Source: Bipolaris cookei (lineage: Eukaryota; Ascomycota; Dothideomycetes; Pleosporales; Pleosporaceae). From it: DNA of 64,000 bases. The notes below the pieces were generated by a model that was not told where the DNA came from, made no database searches, and saw only the letters and a program-made list of their open reading frames with translations. The first letter of the stretch is position 1, and each line of letters starts with the position of its first letter. Shown here in pieces: positions 30,102-41,111 of the stretch. The stretch lies in assembly GCA_002286855.1 (NCBI GenBank), contig NRSV01000006.1, positions 248,001-312,000 on the forward strand, given 5' to 3'. A program made the translations under genes and the position numbers.

Positions 30102-31277
30102 TCACTCAGGCCTGTACATCCACTGACTCGGATGGAAAAAAACATCAAACTCCACTCTCCCAAATACTCCAATCGCAGCAAACAAATCACACTCCCCCCT
30201 TAATCCAACATTCCCTCCCTCACTCCTAATATCCAACTCCTCATTCCCGTCCCACTCTCCCTCCTTAACCCCATTCCTCGTAAAGAAAACCCTAATATCC
30301 AACACCTTCCCTTCCTGCCCTCCCTGATACGCAGGCGGATTCTTCGGCACCTCAAACATCATGCCAATCCCCACCATATCCCCTTGTTTAAACGCAGTCG
30401 TAAAATCATTCCCACCCCACGCATCATTAACATACTTTCTGCCATCATCACCATGGACAGCCAAGCTGGCACGTTCCCAGCCTGGGAGCCGGAAGGTGGG
30501 GTACGGAGGGGCGACGAACCCGATTGCGATGCCGGCGTCTGCTTCGGAAAGGGAAGATGAGGTGCTGTGGCCTATAGATGTGATTTTGAGCTCGAAGTAG
30601 AGGGTTCTGGGGTGGTGTATGATTAGAGGGGAGTCAGTGAGGGTGCTGTAGAGGGGGAGGTTGGAGAGGATGCTAGAGTCGCGGCAGGAGGGGTAGGTGC
30701 GGATGCGCCAGTGGCCTGCGGCTTGTTGGGGGAACAAGTCGCCGGCTAGGGAGGGGGGTTTGAGGAGGGCGAGTTGCGCATTCTGGATTGCGGTGTAGGT
30801 GCCTGGATGCAGGGTTTGCGGGGGCCAGAGGGGATGCGCTTTTGTCCAGGCGAGGGCTCGGTCGCCTTCTTCGGCTGTGGCGTTTGCCGTGGGGGAACTG
30901 TCGTAGCCCATTGAGGGAGGAGGGGGGAGAAGCGCAGTGTCGGGTATTATGGTCCAGTCGTGGTATGGGGGTGGATCCCAGCTTGGAGGTGGTTGCTGGG
31001 GATATGAAGGAGTTGGACCAGGTGGAGGCCCAGAGGGGGCTGTGTAGGATGATGAAAATGCTGTATTGCGGTTTGGTGGAGGTCCTGGAGGTGATGTGTA
31101 TTCAGGCTTTGATGAAGAGGTCTGGTTTGACGGGGGACTAGGAGGAGGCTGGTATTTCTCTGTTGATGGCTCTTGAGAATGTTGATAGTAAGGATTGTTT
31201 GATTGTAAATTGTGCTGATCTGTTCCGTAAGATGGCTTTTCGTCGCCCTTCAACTTGTCTTTGAGTTTCTTGAACAT
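30102..31277 (-). CDS. SPRY-domain protein with Pro-rich N-terminus and PPxY motif
   Basis: Single exon, 391 residues. The N-terminus is a short amphipathic basic stretch (MFKKLKDKLKGDEK), then about 115 residues of Pro/Ser/Tyr-rich sequence containing one PPPY motif (residues 102-105, context WDPPPYHDW). The SPRY/B30.2 fold occupies about residues 180-385: TLYFELKITSIG, AGIAIGFVAPPYP, GWERASLAVHGDDGR, FKQGDMVGIGMMF, FFTRNGVKEGEW and LFAAIGVFG. PPxY motifs bind WW domains of Rsp5/Nedd4 ubiquitin ligases, and yeast adaptors Ssh4 and Ear1 combine SPRY with PY motifs; those have a transmembrane anchor that is absent here. A role as a soluble adaptor is inference. Confidence 0.85.
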   Translation of the reverse strand: MFKKLKDKLKGDEKPSYGTDQHNLQSNNPYYQHSQEPSTEKYQPPPSPPSNQTSSSKPEYTSPPGPPPNRNTAFSSSYTAPSGPPPGPTPSYPQQPPPSWDPPPYHDWTIIPDTALLPPPPSMGYDSSPTANATAEEGDRALAWTKAHPLWPPQTLHPGTYTAIQNAQLALLKPPSLAGDLFPQQAAGHWRIRTYPSCRDSSILSNLPLYSTLTDSPLIIHHPRTLYFELKITSIGHSTSSSLSEADAGIAIGFVAPPYPTFRLPGWERASLAVHGDDGRKYVNDAWGGNDFTTAFKQGDMVGIGMMFEVPKNPPAYQGGQEGKVLDIRVFFTRNGVKEGEWDGNEELDIRSEGGNVGLRGECDLFAAIGVFGRVEFDVFFHPSQWMYRPE

Positions 31278-31817
31278 GGTATAGGCAAAGGTGGCGTAGT
31301 ATTTGTGAAGTCTAAGACCGCCCCCGTAGTATTATTCGTGACCCTTTTTTTTAGTATGGAAGGCCAGACCCAAGTCGGTCTCTCATTTGTGAATGACTTG
31401 GAAAAGGCAACACAACTCAAACAAAGCGATCTGGTGATGATAAAGGTAAGTTGATTGGCGGTGGCTGTGCAAGTGACAGTCGTTGTCACCTAGATGTTGT
31501 CTTACCGAATACGTCATCGTGGCTTGGCGGTGGCTTTCCCTTTTACTCAGGTCTCAGTGTTACACAACATACAGCCTTTGCTATACCAGAACTTAACTTA
31601 CAAAGGCATACTTCGCCACATTTCCTGCCGTATCTGCCCTCTAGATAATTTCACTGGCACATTAAAGACTCAATCCCTCAACCAGTCACGCACTGCCGTC
31701 ACACACACATCGAATCTACTGAGATCTTGTAAATAAAAAGTTTGCAACACTGCTGAGCTTGGACTAGAGTACTACTACAAGCAAAGAGCCGCCTGACGTG
31801 TCATTCCGTAGCGATTC
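31278..31817. other. intergenic between SPRY gene promoter and HET gene 3' end
   Basis: 540 bp, promoter of the minus-strand SPRY gene plus the 3' flank of the second HET gene. No supported gene. Confidence 0.5.
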
Positions 31818-34067
31818 TCATCGAATCGTCACTGCCTTTTCACCCTTCTCATTCTCAATATCCTCATCAATACACACCCCGATAATCTTATATCGGTCCA
31901 TGACGTGGTCGCGACTAATCAGCAAATTCCCCGAACCGCCTGTCCAAATATACCCGTAATCGCGCATCTGGGTCATGATCCCATGCGCAAACTCTTCTCT
32001 GACAAGGGCTCGTCCCCTAGGCCATGGTATCCTTGGAATCACTGGCTTGCTAGTCTTCGGATTCTTACAAGAGGCTGCATGCGACCTGTAGGCTTCTACA
32101 CTTCCCCCGAAACCTAGCAGATCAAACGTGTTCCCTACGACACCGATCTGCACCAGTCCACGGCCATCTCGAAGGAGAATACGGTCGTCGAGATCACGAT
32201 CCCTGCGTGTATCGCCTAGAGAGCTTCCTTCGATGACTGTAAGTGCCTCGAAAATCATTGCAAATGGAGCAGTGATTGTACACCCGCAATTCACCCGCAC
32301 TTCACAGGAAATCTTCTCTGTATTCTCGTTCCATAGCCGAGATTCGAAACTGGTAACGTCGATCATGCGGTAGTTCATCGACATGTTGTGGCTTCGAAAA
32401 AATTGCGGCGATGGATTCTCCCAAGCCGTACCGCTGACGCATCGGTCTTCCCACGATGTGGGTTTCGCACATGGGTCTGTCGTCCTCCAATTTGGCCGTA
32501 GCTTACCAAGCAACCGTCGTCTGTACTCAACAAAGTCGCTGCTAGGATCCATGAGGCTTGCCAATATGGTCGCGCATTGAACTAGCATCTTGCCAGTCTC
32601 GTCCTTTACCACATTCCTCGGTTGGTCGTTGGTTGCTATAAGCTCTTTGGAAAACATGCCCTTCTTCAACTTCTTTCCACAATTACAGCCTCTGAATATG
32701 AAGCTGAAGCCCGTGGTTTCGGTGTTTGGAACCAGACGAATCTTCATGTACTTCTTCGGACTCCCTTTGACCCCGGTCACTGCTGCAGATTTTGCCTGGC
32801 CCTTGGCTTTCAGCCTTCCTAGACAAACGACTCCAGCGAAGCAATCTGTTGTCGTACTGCCACTGTAGTTTTCGACTACAGGAATCCAATCCCATTCTCC
32901 TCGCTCGCGGCTACTGATTGCGAGTTTGGTCCATGCCGTCTTCGTTTTAATGGAGAGCTGCTTGAAGAAATTGAATGACATTTTCTCCATATCTTTTCCC
33001 GAAATCTGCGCCTTGATCTCCTCAGGACTGAATAATCCACTGAAAATGCCCAGAAGACCTCGGAATATATCCTCCTTTGCCCCGCAATTTCGCGGGGTCA
33101 AGGAAACCGCCGAGAAGATATTTGCAACACCTTTTGTGTTGTCATGCCACCAATGTGGTCCTCCATTGATGATATCAGTCCTCGCGCTCTCAATGCCTTG
33201 GACTTGCTGACGGAGACTACGCAGTGTCCACTCATCTTCTTCAATGACTCTCAGAACCGCGTCAATGGATGCATTGTTGACCCATCTGGACTCCTGGATC
33301 CACTCTTGCAGCTTGAGTGCCTTATCCAGCGAATCCAGGGCAAGACCCATCCACGTTTCGAGTTCGCCAATGCGCGATATCTCGTGGCGATCTATTGCCC
33401 ACATGACAACATTCTTGCCAAGAATCATCTCTTGGAACGTCCATACCCGTGTAAAGTAGAGATTGCGGAACAGCGACTGAACGTGGTTGACACATGTGGC
33501 ATAACAGTTTAGCACACCCATATCGATTGCAGCTGTCCTGACCGTCGTCTTTGGTATTTCAAATGCCCAGGTCGCATTCGCCCACTCCTGGAGTCGCGTT
33601 TTCTGATCTTCCATGAGACCCGGCGCACCCGCCGCGAGCGCCGATCCTTTCATATGCGACCGAATGTGATCAAGAAACTTGAGGTCATCCACAATCTCCT
33701 GCGGATCCCACACAACGGGCATATCAAGAAGGATATGGCATCTTTCCGCGCTCTTGTAATACTCAAACATCCGGGACAGCTCGACAGCCTTGTCTGCAAG
33801 CGAAGTCTGCTTGATGCATACGCAGTCTGCCCACAGGTATTGAATGTTTTCCGTTATCATCAGTCTCTTGATGTCCTCCATTTTATTTTCTGCTATCTCT
33901 AGTACCCAATCCACGCCCGTTATACCACAGTACCATGGTTCTTTCGCTGGTGCACCCCATGTATACGATATGATGTCGAAGCTTTCAATGTACACGTCGC
34001 TGGAATTGACGACGGAAAACTGCCCGTTGATCTGGCAAAGCAGCCTTGTGGGAAGAAACGAAGCCAT
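31818..34067 (-). CDS. HET-domain (heterokaryon incompatibility) protein
   Basis: Single exon, 749 residues. HET domain blocks are canonical: DIISYTWG (about residue 31), QYLWADCVCIKQTS (about 75-88) and YFTRVWTFQEMI (about 205). The N-terminus is short, placing the domain at the very start as in many HET proteins; the remaining roughly 500 residues match nothing I know. The first HET gene of the window, 25.5 kb away, is not its close relative: the hallmark blocks differ in spacing and sequence. Such genes control non-self recognition or related cell-death responses in filamentous ascomycetes; which role applies here is unknown. Confidence 0.88.
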   Translation of the reverse strand: MASFLPTRLLCQINGQFSVVNSSDVYIESFDIISYTWGAPAKEPWYCGITGVDWVLEIAENKMEDIKRLMITENIQYLWADCVCIKQTSLADKAVELSRMFEYYKSAERCHILLDMPVVWDPQEIVDDLKFLDHIRSHMKGSALAAGAPGLMEDQKTRLQEWANATWAFEIPKTTVRTAAIDMGVLNCYATCVNHVQSLFRNLYFTRVWTFQEMILGKNVVMWAIDRHEISRIGELETWMGLALDSLDKALKLQEWIQESRWVNNASIDAVLRVIEEDEWTLRSLRQQVQGIESARTDIINGGPHWWHDNTKGVANIFSAVSLTPRNCGAKEDIFRGLLGIFSGLFSPEEIKAQISGKDMEKMSFNFFKQLSIKTKTAWTKLAISSRERGEWDWIPVVENYSGSTTTDCFAGVVCLGRLKAKGQAKSAAVTGVKGSPKKYMKIRLVPNTETTGFSFIFRGCNCGKKLKKGMFSKELIATNDQPRNVVKDETGKMLVQCATILASLMDPSSDFVEYRRRLLGKLRPNWRTTDPCAKPTSWEDRCVSGTAWENPSPQFFRSHNMSMNYRMIDVTSFESRLWNENTEKISCEVRVNCGCTITAPFAMIFEALTVIEGSSLGDTRRDRDLDDRILLRDGRGLVQIGVVGNTFDLLGFGGSVEAYRSHAASCKNPKTSKPVIPRIPWPRGRALVREEFAHGIMTQMRDYGYIWTGGSGNLLISRDHVMDRYKIIGVCIDEDIENEKGEKAVTIR

Positions 34068-35857
34068 AATGAAGAAATTTGATGCTCATACAATTGCTGC
34101 TTCGGCGTCACAAACAAATTACTGGTCAAAGGAGCATGAGGATCCAGTCGTTGCTGGATTCGAGGGCGGCGCGAGATTTCATACATATTGCTGCCTTCCA
34201 GCCTCGTCGCCGAACTGCGGTGGACGCGGCGCTTCTACATGTCTTGGTATCATGGTGGTCGCTTGCGAATAGGGGCATGATTCGCGCGGCATAGTGATGA
34301 GCCGTGCGGGGCTGCATTGTGATGGAGCAAAGCTGGAAAGAGGATAACCCCCTTCTTTAAGAATACAGGGCTAAGCGAGCTGAAGGGCGAAGGGGGCATT
34401 GATGCGGCTGACAAACTTCACGAGTATGATGCCACTGCTAGATGACTGGATACATCTTACGGTTGCACAAGATATAGCTTTGTATCGTCCACGCCGCCAT
34501 GGATATTATGAGAATGGTTGACGGCGCCGGACAGCGGGACGTATGAATCGCGGGCATACCGATCCAAGTTATGCAGAGGTTAACGATTTGGGTTGTGAGT
34601 TCCCACCCCTTGCCAGCTCCCGCGTGACTTGAATCCTTACCAGGAACGCAAATTTTGGGGGCGAAGACGGGTTGGGGCGTTATCGGGGCAATAAGTATAC
34701 CAGGCGACCACCGATATCTTTTCATGAGGATATCGCGGACATGAGGCTGAAACATGCAATTTACAGGCGCTTAGGGATATGATTGGAGTTGTCTGCAGTG
34801 CCAAGATACACGGGCGCTTACAATTGGCAGGTGGGTTTTGGGACTGAGTAGAAGGCTGGCATGTGTAAGTTTGCTGCTGTCGTAGTATGGGTGGCTGTGG
34901 TCCCTTTCGTCGGTATCAGGTATTTTCCCCCACTAAATTGCAGCCTTGGGCATAGTATGCTGGTTTTGGGTCACAGCTTCTACATCGGTGTTGCGAATGC
35001 TGTCAGCATTCCACGGAGGAAAGTAAGCGTACGCTACGACATACTCATGTCCACATAAACCATTCACCATTATTTTTGTAGCGAGAACAACTTGTCGAGC
35101 TTATTGGACAGACTCTACGTCGATGTGCATACCTTAACCTAAATTCTACTGCAACTTTGTCAAAATCTTGGTTCCAACATTAACTTCCAAATAAATTTTC
35201 ATCAAAGACTACATATATCTGGACAAACACAACCATCTCGTCTCCAATATGGTAACTTTCCTTGTGCCTGAGCTCGATTGAACGTTCTTATGCAAGGGCC
35301 GACAAAGTACATAATACGGTATAGTGCCCCACATCGGTTGACCGAGGCACCCGTAGGAAAAGGTAACCTGCCAAAAACTTTAATTGCCGGATGGAGGGCT
35401 GGAATACTGGTGGATACTTCGATCATCGGATACCATCCAGTTGGATGGAGCGTCTCGATTAATCGGCAAAACTGGAGAATCTTAGTCAAACACCCAGAGT
35501 AGCCTTGTGCAGCATGAACGACTGCATCACCACAAGGCTGTTGTTAATGTTCAAATCATCAGGTGGTGGAATTGAGCTGGGCGCGTTAATCTCATATCGA
35601 ACAAGTTTTCCATGAGTTCCAAGATCGCTATCAAACGTGTACCTTGATACATGTCCTGTAGTGTCGTCCTACTAGCTATCTCCGAGGGTACAACATCTGG
35701 TAGGTGGGGGCTCTCCGTTTTGCCGACGGGGCAGTACTCAAGGCGCGGAAAACTAACATATAACATTCATCTACGAATGATCATTATTTGGATATTTATA
35801 CTAAAACGCCGAACCCTCCTTCTCCTCTCTCCCATCCCATACTAACAAAACAACGTA
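34068..35857. other. intergenic, 1.8 kb without a supported gene
   Basis: Several ORFs of 62-142 codons, none with a motif. The most gene-like is a minus-strand ORF at 34438-34755 with a GTAAGG donor after about 40 codons. AT-rich toward 35.1-35.8 kb. Confidence 0.45.
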
Positions 35858-37724
35858 ATGGCGATAGACGGACACGCCAATGGCGTCACCAACGGTACTT
35901 CATCCACTTACTCGATCCCGCGTGAAGCACGAAGCCTACTCGACAACGGAATCTTCAAGAATCCCTTGATTGCTCCCACCCTCCCTCAAGAAATTGAAGA
36001 ATACGCAAAGACAATCAAATTCAAAGGCAACGATGCGCCTAGTTTAGCCATCAACTGGCGCTTCACCGAAAGCATCTCTGCCTTGAAAGGCCTAGAAGCC
36101 GCCATGGTGAACGTCCTGCTAAAAAGGAAATACAATCTCGAGCCACAAGAAGTCGAGATAGACACGTGAGTCTTGTGCGAGCCATCTAGCTTTACCATCG
36201 CTGAACTACCCCAAAGCGACCACGCCCAACTCTTCTTCATGTCCGGCTTCCTCAGCGCCATCGACCCCGAAGGCGAAAATATCAACTTCATCAGCAAACC
36301 CCTATCAAAAAGCAACAGCGCATACGACAAGTACTTCAAAGACTGTGATAAACACGATATGCTGCGGAATGCATACCGTACTTCCGCCACAAACATCTAT
36401 CAATGCAAAGATGGCCGCTACTTCCACACGCACGGTTCCATGAACCCAGATCACACACAAGATTATCTCGGTCTACCGCACGACATGGACGTTGCAGCGC
36501 TCGAAGCACCATGGACCCCGTACGTAGAAAAAGTCGCGCAGATAGATTCGCACGAGATGCAGCGTCTCGCATCCGACGTCTCCAAGCAAGCCGGCACCAT
36601 ATGCTGGACAACCGAAGAATTCAAAAACAGTGAGCATGGCAAAGCAAATGCGCACGTAGGCCTTTTCGAAATTCACAAAATGGAAAATGCAAAGCAGCCG
36701 CCCTGTTGGTGGCCAGATAGCTCGGAAACGAGTCCGAAGCGCCCGCTGGCCGGGCTCAAGGTCGTCGACTTGACGCGGATTATTGCTGCACCAGTTCTTA
36801 CGAGTGGTCTAGCTGAGCTTGGTGCGTCCGTCATGCGAGTTACTGCAGAGCATCTAGCGGATATCTCGACGTTGCATGTTAGTCTGAACTGGGGAAAATG
36901 GAATTCGCACCTCGATTTCCGACGCGAAGAAGACCGTGAGAAGTTACGTGCGCTGGTGCGTGAAGCGGATGTCGTGGTCCAGGGATATCGGCCCGGTGTC
37001 CTGGATAAGTACGGGTTCTCAGTCGAGGGGCTGCTCGAGTTGACGAAAAAGCGGGAGAGAGGATTGATTGTTGTGCGGGAAAATTGCTATGGGTGGTATG
37101 GACCCTGGGCGTATCGGAGCGGGTGGCAGCAGGTTTCTGATGCGTGCTGTGGTGTTTCGATGGAGTTTGGGCGCGCAATGGGGAACGATGAGCCTGTTAC
37201 TCCGATTTTCCCCAACAGCGATTTTTGCACTGGTGTTGCGGGTGTTGTTGCTGTGCTGAATGCGGTGTTGAAGCGAGGTGCTGAGGGCGGGTCGTATCAA
37301 GTTGATGTAAGTTTTTTTCTTCGTTTCTAATATGCATGGTTTTATGAGACTGATGACTAGACAGGTCGCATTGAATTACTACTCCCAATGGCTCGTCAAT
37401 AGCGTTGGGACGTATCCGAAAAATGTCTGGGAAGATGTCTGGACGCGCAATGGACGCCAGGTTTTCCGGCACTATCACAATATTCAGTATACGCTGATAC
37501 ATTATATGAAGATGATTCAGGCCAGTTCCAGCACTGTGCTGTTCAAACCAGAGTTTTTTGAGGTACGGCATTCAGGTGCCATTGGGAAGGATATCAAGGT
37601 TGTGAGGCCTATTGCTCAGTGGAAGCAGGGCAAGGTGAAGTTGGGATTCAATGTGGGGGCAAGAGGAAATGGGGTGGATCAGCCGAGGTGGCCAAAGGAC
37701 TTGATGACTGAGGTTGTAGCGTAG
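35858..37724 (+). CDS. class III (CaiB/BaiF) CoA-transferase family protein
   Basis: Three exons: 35858-36165, 36217-37306, 37365-37724 (introns of 51 and 58 bp); product 585 residues. The C-terminal half carries the class III CoA-transferase hallmarks: PLAGLKVVDLTRIIAAPVLTSGLAELGASVMRV (about residue 290), EADVVVQGYRPGVLDKYGF and the segment GPWAYRSGWQQVSDACCG. The N-terminal 240 residues belong to the longer, two-part fungal version of this family, with FFMSGFLSAID and YQCKDGRYFHTHGSM. Bacterial relatives move CoA between carboxylic acids (formyl-CoA, carnitine, bile acids); substrates of fungal members are unknown. No PTS1 (ends TEVVA) and no clear mitochondrial presequence. Confidence 0.9.
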
Positions 37725-38115
37725 TGAGTCATCATCTAGGATGGATGATGTGTGATTATGAATTATTTGTATTTTTCTTCATGAATACTCTTTTTTTAAA
37801 AAAAAATCGATGGATGGCAAAGAAAAAGCCAACAGCTTAACAAAAAAGATCTGGAAGAGTCTTAGAGAAGACGCAGTGAGACACAATGCTGCCATCTTGT
37901 TTACATCCATCTCGCAATGATAACCACGACTTAATTTCAAATCGATGACAAAACATACTCCTCGAACTAGCCTTCCACATCCCCACAACCATGACTACAG
38001 AAGGAGAAAAAAAGATTTAACTCTCCAAACTCTACACCAATTGACTCATCTACCCTCTACAAATACCCCATAACTCCCATAACCCTTCCTTCACTACTCC
38101 AACCCCAAACCAACC
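37725..38115. other. intergenic between CoA-transferase and GNAT genes
   Basis: 391 bp, with an A-run near 37798-37806 and a C/A-rich leader just before the next start codon. Confidence 0.5.
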
Positions 38116-38876
38116 ATGATCCCCTCCAAAATATCTACAGAGCGCCTAACCCTCCTCCGTCTCACGAACACGCACTCATCCCACCCCCATGTTCAGCTCT
38201 TCCATGAAAACTGGTTCAACCCCACCGCAACCGCCTGGTCCCTCCGCGGTGCCACACACTCACTAGATGAAAGCCGCGAATGGATGATCGAATCCCTAGA
38301 CCGATTCGACAGCTATTTCTATGCCGTATTTGCGCGGACACAGTATCACTTAACCGACGGCACAAGCCAAGGTGAAAGAATCTGGACGATGCGGGATGTA
38401 TGTGTCCACGATGGCGAAGGCGAAAATAGCAGAAAGGGTGACGAAGAGGAAAAAATGAGGAGTTAGGAGTCCATATCGGAAGCGTGAGTCTCCGCCTCCA
38501 ACCAGACGGTCCTACCCTCCCTTCTCCTCCTGCTCCTCCTCTTCCCCGTCACACTGGCCTTATCGATCCTGAAGAGCAGAAAGAACGAGAAGAAGACATA
38601 CACCTGCGTGCCCTAGGCTACGCTATTTTTCCTACAGCGTGGGGGAGGGGCTACGTCACTGAAGCGAATCGCGGCTTACTATCCGCGTATGCAACCGCTG
38701 TGGCCAGGGGAAAAGGGAGGGGTTACGTGGAGGCGGCTGTGGATGATGAAAACACGGCGAGTCTGGCTGTGATACGAAAGTTGGGATTCGAATGTGTAGG
38801 ATGGAAGGAAAGCGAGAAGGTGTGGTTGAGTGGGGGGTGGAGGGGGGGATATTGGGTGTATGGCCTCCACATCTAG
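38116..38876 (+). CDS. GNAT-family N-acetyltransferase
   Basis: The start MIPSKISTERLTLLRLTN is the usual beginning of RimJ/RimL-like GNAT proteins. The reading frame stops at 38464-38466 and resumes one frame over. An intron from 38398 (GTATGT donor) to 38459 or 38462 (AG acceptors) joins both parts in phase 0, giving 38116-38397 plus 38460-38876, 232 residues. The second part has VHIGSVSLRL (beta-4), AIFPTAWGRGYVTEANRGLL (acetyl-CoA loop) and DDENTASLAVIRKLGFECVGW (typical C-terminal motif). A one-base slip in the A6 run at 38450-38455 would also join the frames, so a pseudogene or sequencing error is the alternative. Substrate unknown. Confidence 0.78.
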
Positions 38877-39067
38877 TGCTTCCCACACAGAAACCTAAAT
38901 CTTTCCTAAAAAGGAGCGCTACTGTTCTTGGTGTGAGGAAAAGATGAAGATTCGACAACAAAGGGGGGAATATATATTTACACTCTAAAACCACCACTCC
39001 CAAAGAAAGATAAACGCTCAAGATGATATACTGAAGCATATACCCGCCCGCACGAGATGTGTACAAA

Positions 39068-40257
39068 TCACTCAAGCACCCTACTCTCCCCATTCCCCAC
39101 CTCCGCAAACCTTATATCCTCAAACTCACTCTCCCCGCCAACCTCCCTAATCGCATCCTCAACCTTCCACACTTTTCTTCGTAGAAACCAACTTACAAAC
39201 CCCCCTCCCTTCTTAACCTCATCATGCGTGCCAACCCAATACTTCGCTCGTAACACCTTTTGTGCCAGAATCCCGTTCTTCGCCCCAAGATTTAACTGCT
39301 GAGCCGCAGATATCGAAACGTCGTGTAACCCATGCAAGAACGCGAGGGTATGCAATACCGGCTCGGCCGTAGCAATTGGTTCTAGGGCGGTATGCGGGAT
39401 GCCGTGGGGAGTGTAGATGACGCATTCGGCGGCTTCGCTGGTGGAAGGGGAGGCGAGATCTTCTTCGCCGCCGTCTCCGTTGATACTGAGTGTCGAGAGG
39501 CGTTTTTTGGGGGTGGAGCTGGAGAGGAAGGGGTGGGTGGAGAAGGTTATTAGGAGGGCGGAGTGGTAGTTTAGGGGGTCGTTGGGGGCGGTTAGCCGGG
39601 AGATGGAGAGCCAGGAGGGGAGAGGGGGGAGGCTGTAGTCGTGCCAGTCTGCGTTGGTGGGGAAGGTTGGGGCTGTGATTACGGTGCGGAAGTGGGACCA
39701 GGAGGAGATGAGTTTGGCGGCTTGCTGGGGGTGGTGTTAGCTTTCAGATACGACATATGGGGGTTGTTTGTGAGGGAAAAAGTATGTACCTCTGTTGCGA
39801 AGACTGGGACATCGCCGTGGACTTCGAGGAGCGTTTCTTTGTGGCAGTGATCGGTGAATTCATGGCTGATGGCTACGCAGTCCACATAACTCTCTTCGTC
39901 TTCTATTGCCTCCACTTTTCGCTTCCTGCTCTTGCCTGGTCTGAAGCCTCCAGCTAGAATCTCGACTTGCCGCGCTAGTTCCTCCACTTCGGAAATGCTC
40001 TTTACCGCGCTCTCCGTCGCGTGCCATTGCTGGCTAAACCACTTTGCAACATCGCTTTGCCCGCCCACGAACCACGGATCGATAAGGATGTTGTAGTATA
40101 TGCGGGCGCCGTGCTTGACTGCGTTTGCGGGACGGGGTATTTGAAGGAGCCAGGAAGTATCGGCGTTGAGGTGGTGGAGGATCGGGCGGCGCGTTGCGAG
40201 AGCGCGAACAACAGCGTCGCGGATCTCCAAGTGTAGTTGCGACGAGGGCTCGTCCAT
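39068..40257 (-). CDS. metallo-beta-lactamase-fold protein
   Basis: Two exons on the minus strand, 40257-39790 and 39724-39068, with a 65-bp intron (GTACAT donor, CCCCCAG acceptor, phase 0); 374 residues from ATG 40257 (MDEPSSQLHLEIR). An in-frame ATG 45 bases upstream would add 15 residues. The metal motif is the variant AISHEFTDHCH, where the HxHxDH of classic enzymes is partly replaced; further conserved stretches are YYNILIDPWFVGG, LPSWLSISRL, VIYTPHGI, LAFLHGLHDV and AKYWVGTHDEVKKGGGFVSW. I know this as a widespread fungal family of unknown substrate, often annotated as beta-lactamase superfamily. It converges with the GNAT gene. Confidence 0.82.
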
Positions 40258-41111
40258 GATGTGGGGGGTCTTCTCTTCTTTCTGGTGAGTATTTGCGCGC
40301 AAATAATTTCAATGCGCCGGCGTTTGCGCACACTCAAGGCGGCATTGCGCGTAGATAAGGCTGTTAGAGATAGAGGTGGGAGGCTGGGGAAACGCTGTCG
40401 TCCACGCGAGTGGTCCATGACGCGCGCACGGGTGGAGAGACGTCGACACCCACAAAGGAGAAGTTAGAAGTACAACATCTTAGGTCACAGCTGAGGTAGC
40501 TGTCTTTGCTTTCATCTTTTAAATTAACATTACTGAAGTTTGAGTCTTCGATTTACCGGCCATACTGTGATAACAAATGTATTGTACGAACGCTTCATGT
40601 CTGAAATCAACAAAGGACGTTGATAAAGTTCAAAACACACAGAATGTCTAAATCTGTCACAACAAACAAGAGCGAAACGCACTATCAAACCAACATACAA
40701 TCCAGGACGCCAGCAAATGGATTCAGAAAGAAGACGAACTTGATATATTACATAAGACAAATAAGTCAATGGGGCCCTTATCATTGCTATTTCGCATTAA
40801 ACACTCCTCTCATCCGTAATTCAACTAAACTAAGGGGTAAGGGGGCAAATAAAAACGCCGTGTCATGCAATGCTAATTCCGATAGGTAAACGCAGCAATC
40901 CTTCTCTACAAGAAAAACGTTCAAATAAATCACTCGCTAGGGTGTTGGGGAAAGAGCGCCAATTTTGGGAAGGATATACGTACGGAAAGTGTGAAAACGT
41001 AATCTGGTAATTCGGCATCGAAAGGGTAATTTGAAAAAAAGCCTAGATAGGCTCAAAAGTCTGCCTGACACATAAGAGATGTGCAGCAGAGGCGAAATGA
41101 ATTTATATCGC
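40258..41111. other. intergenic between MBL-fold gene promoter and nucleoporin 3' end
   Basis: 854 bp; the right part is AT-rich and probably the nucleoporin 3' UTR. No supported gene. Confidence 0.5.
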
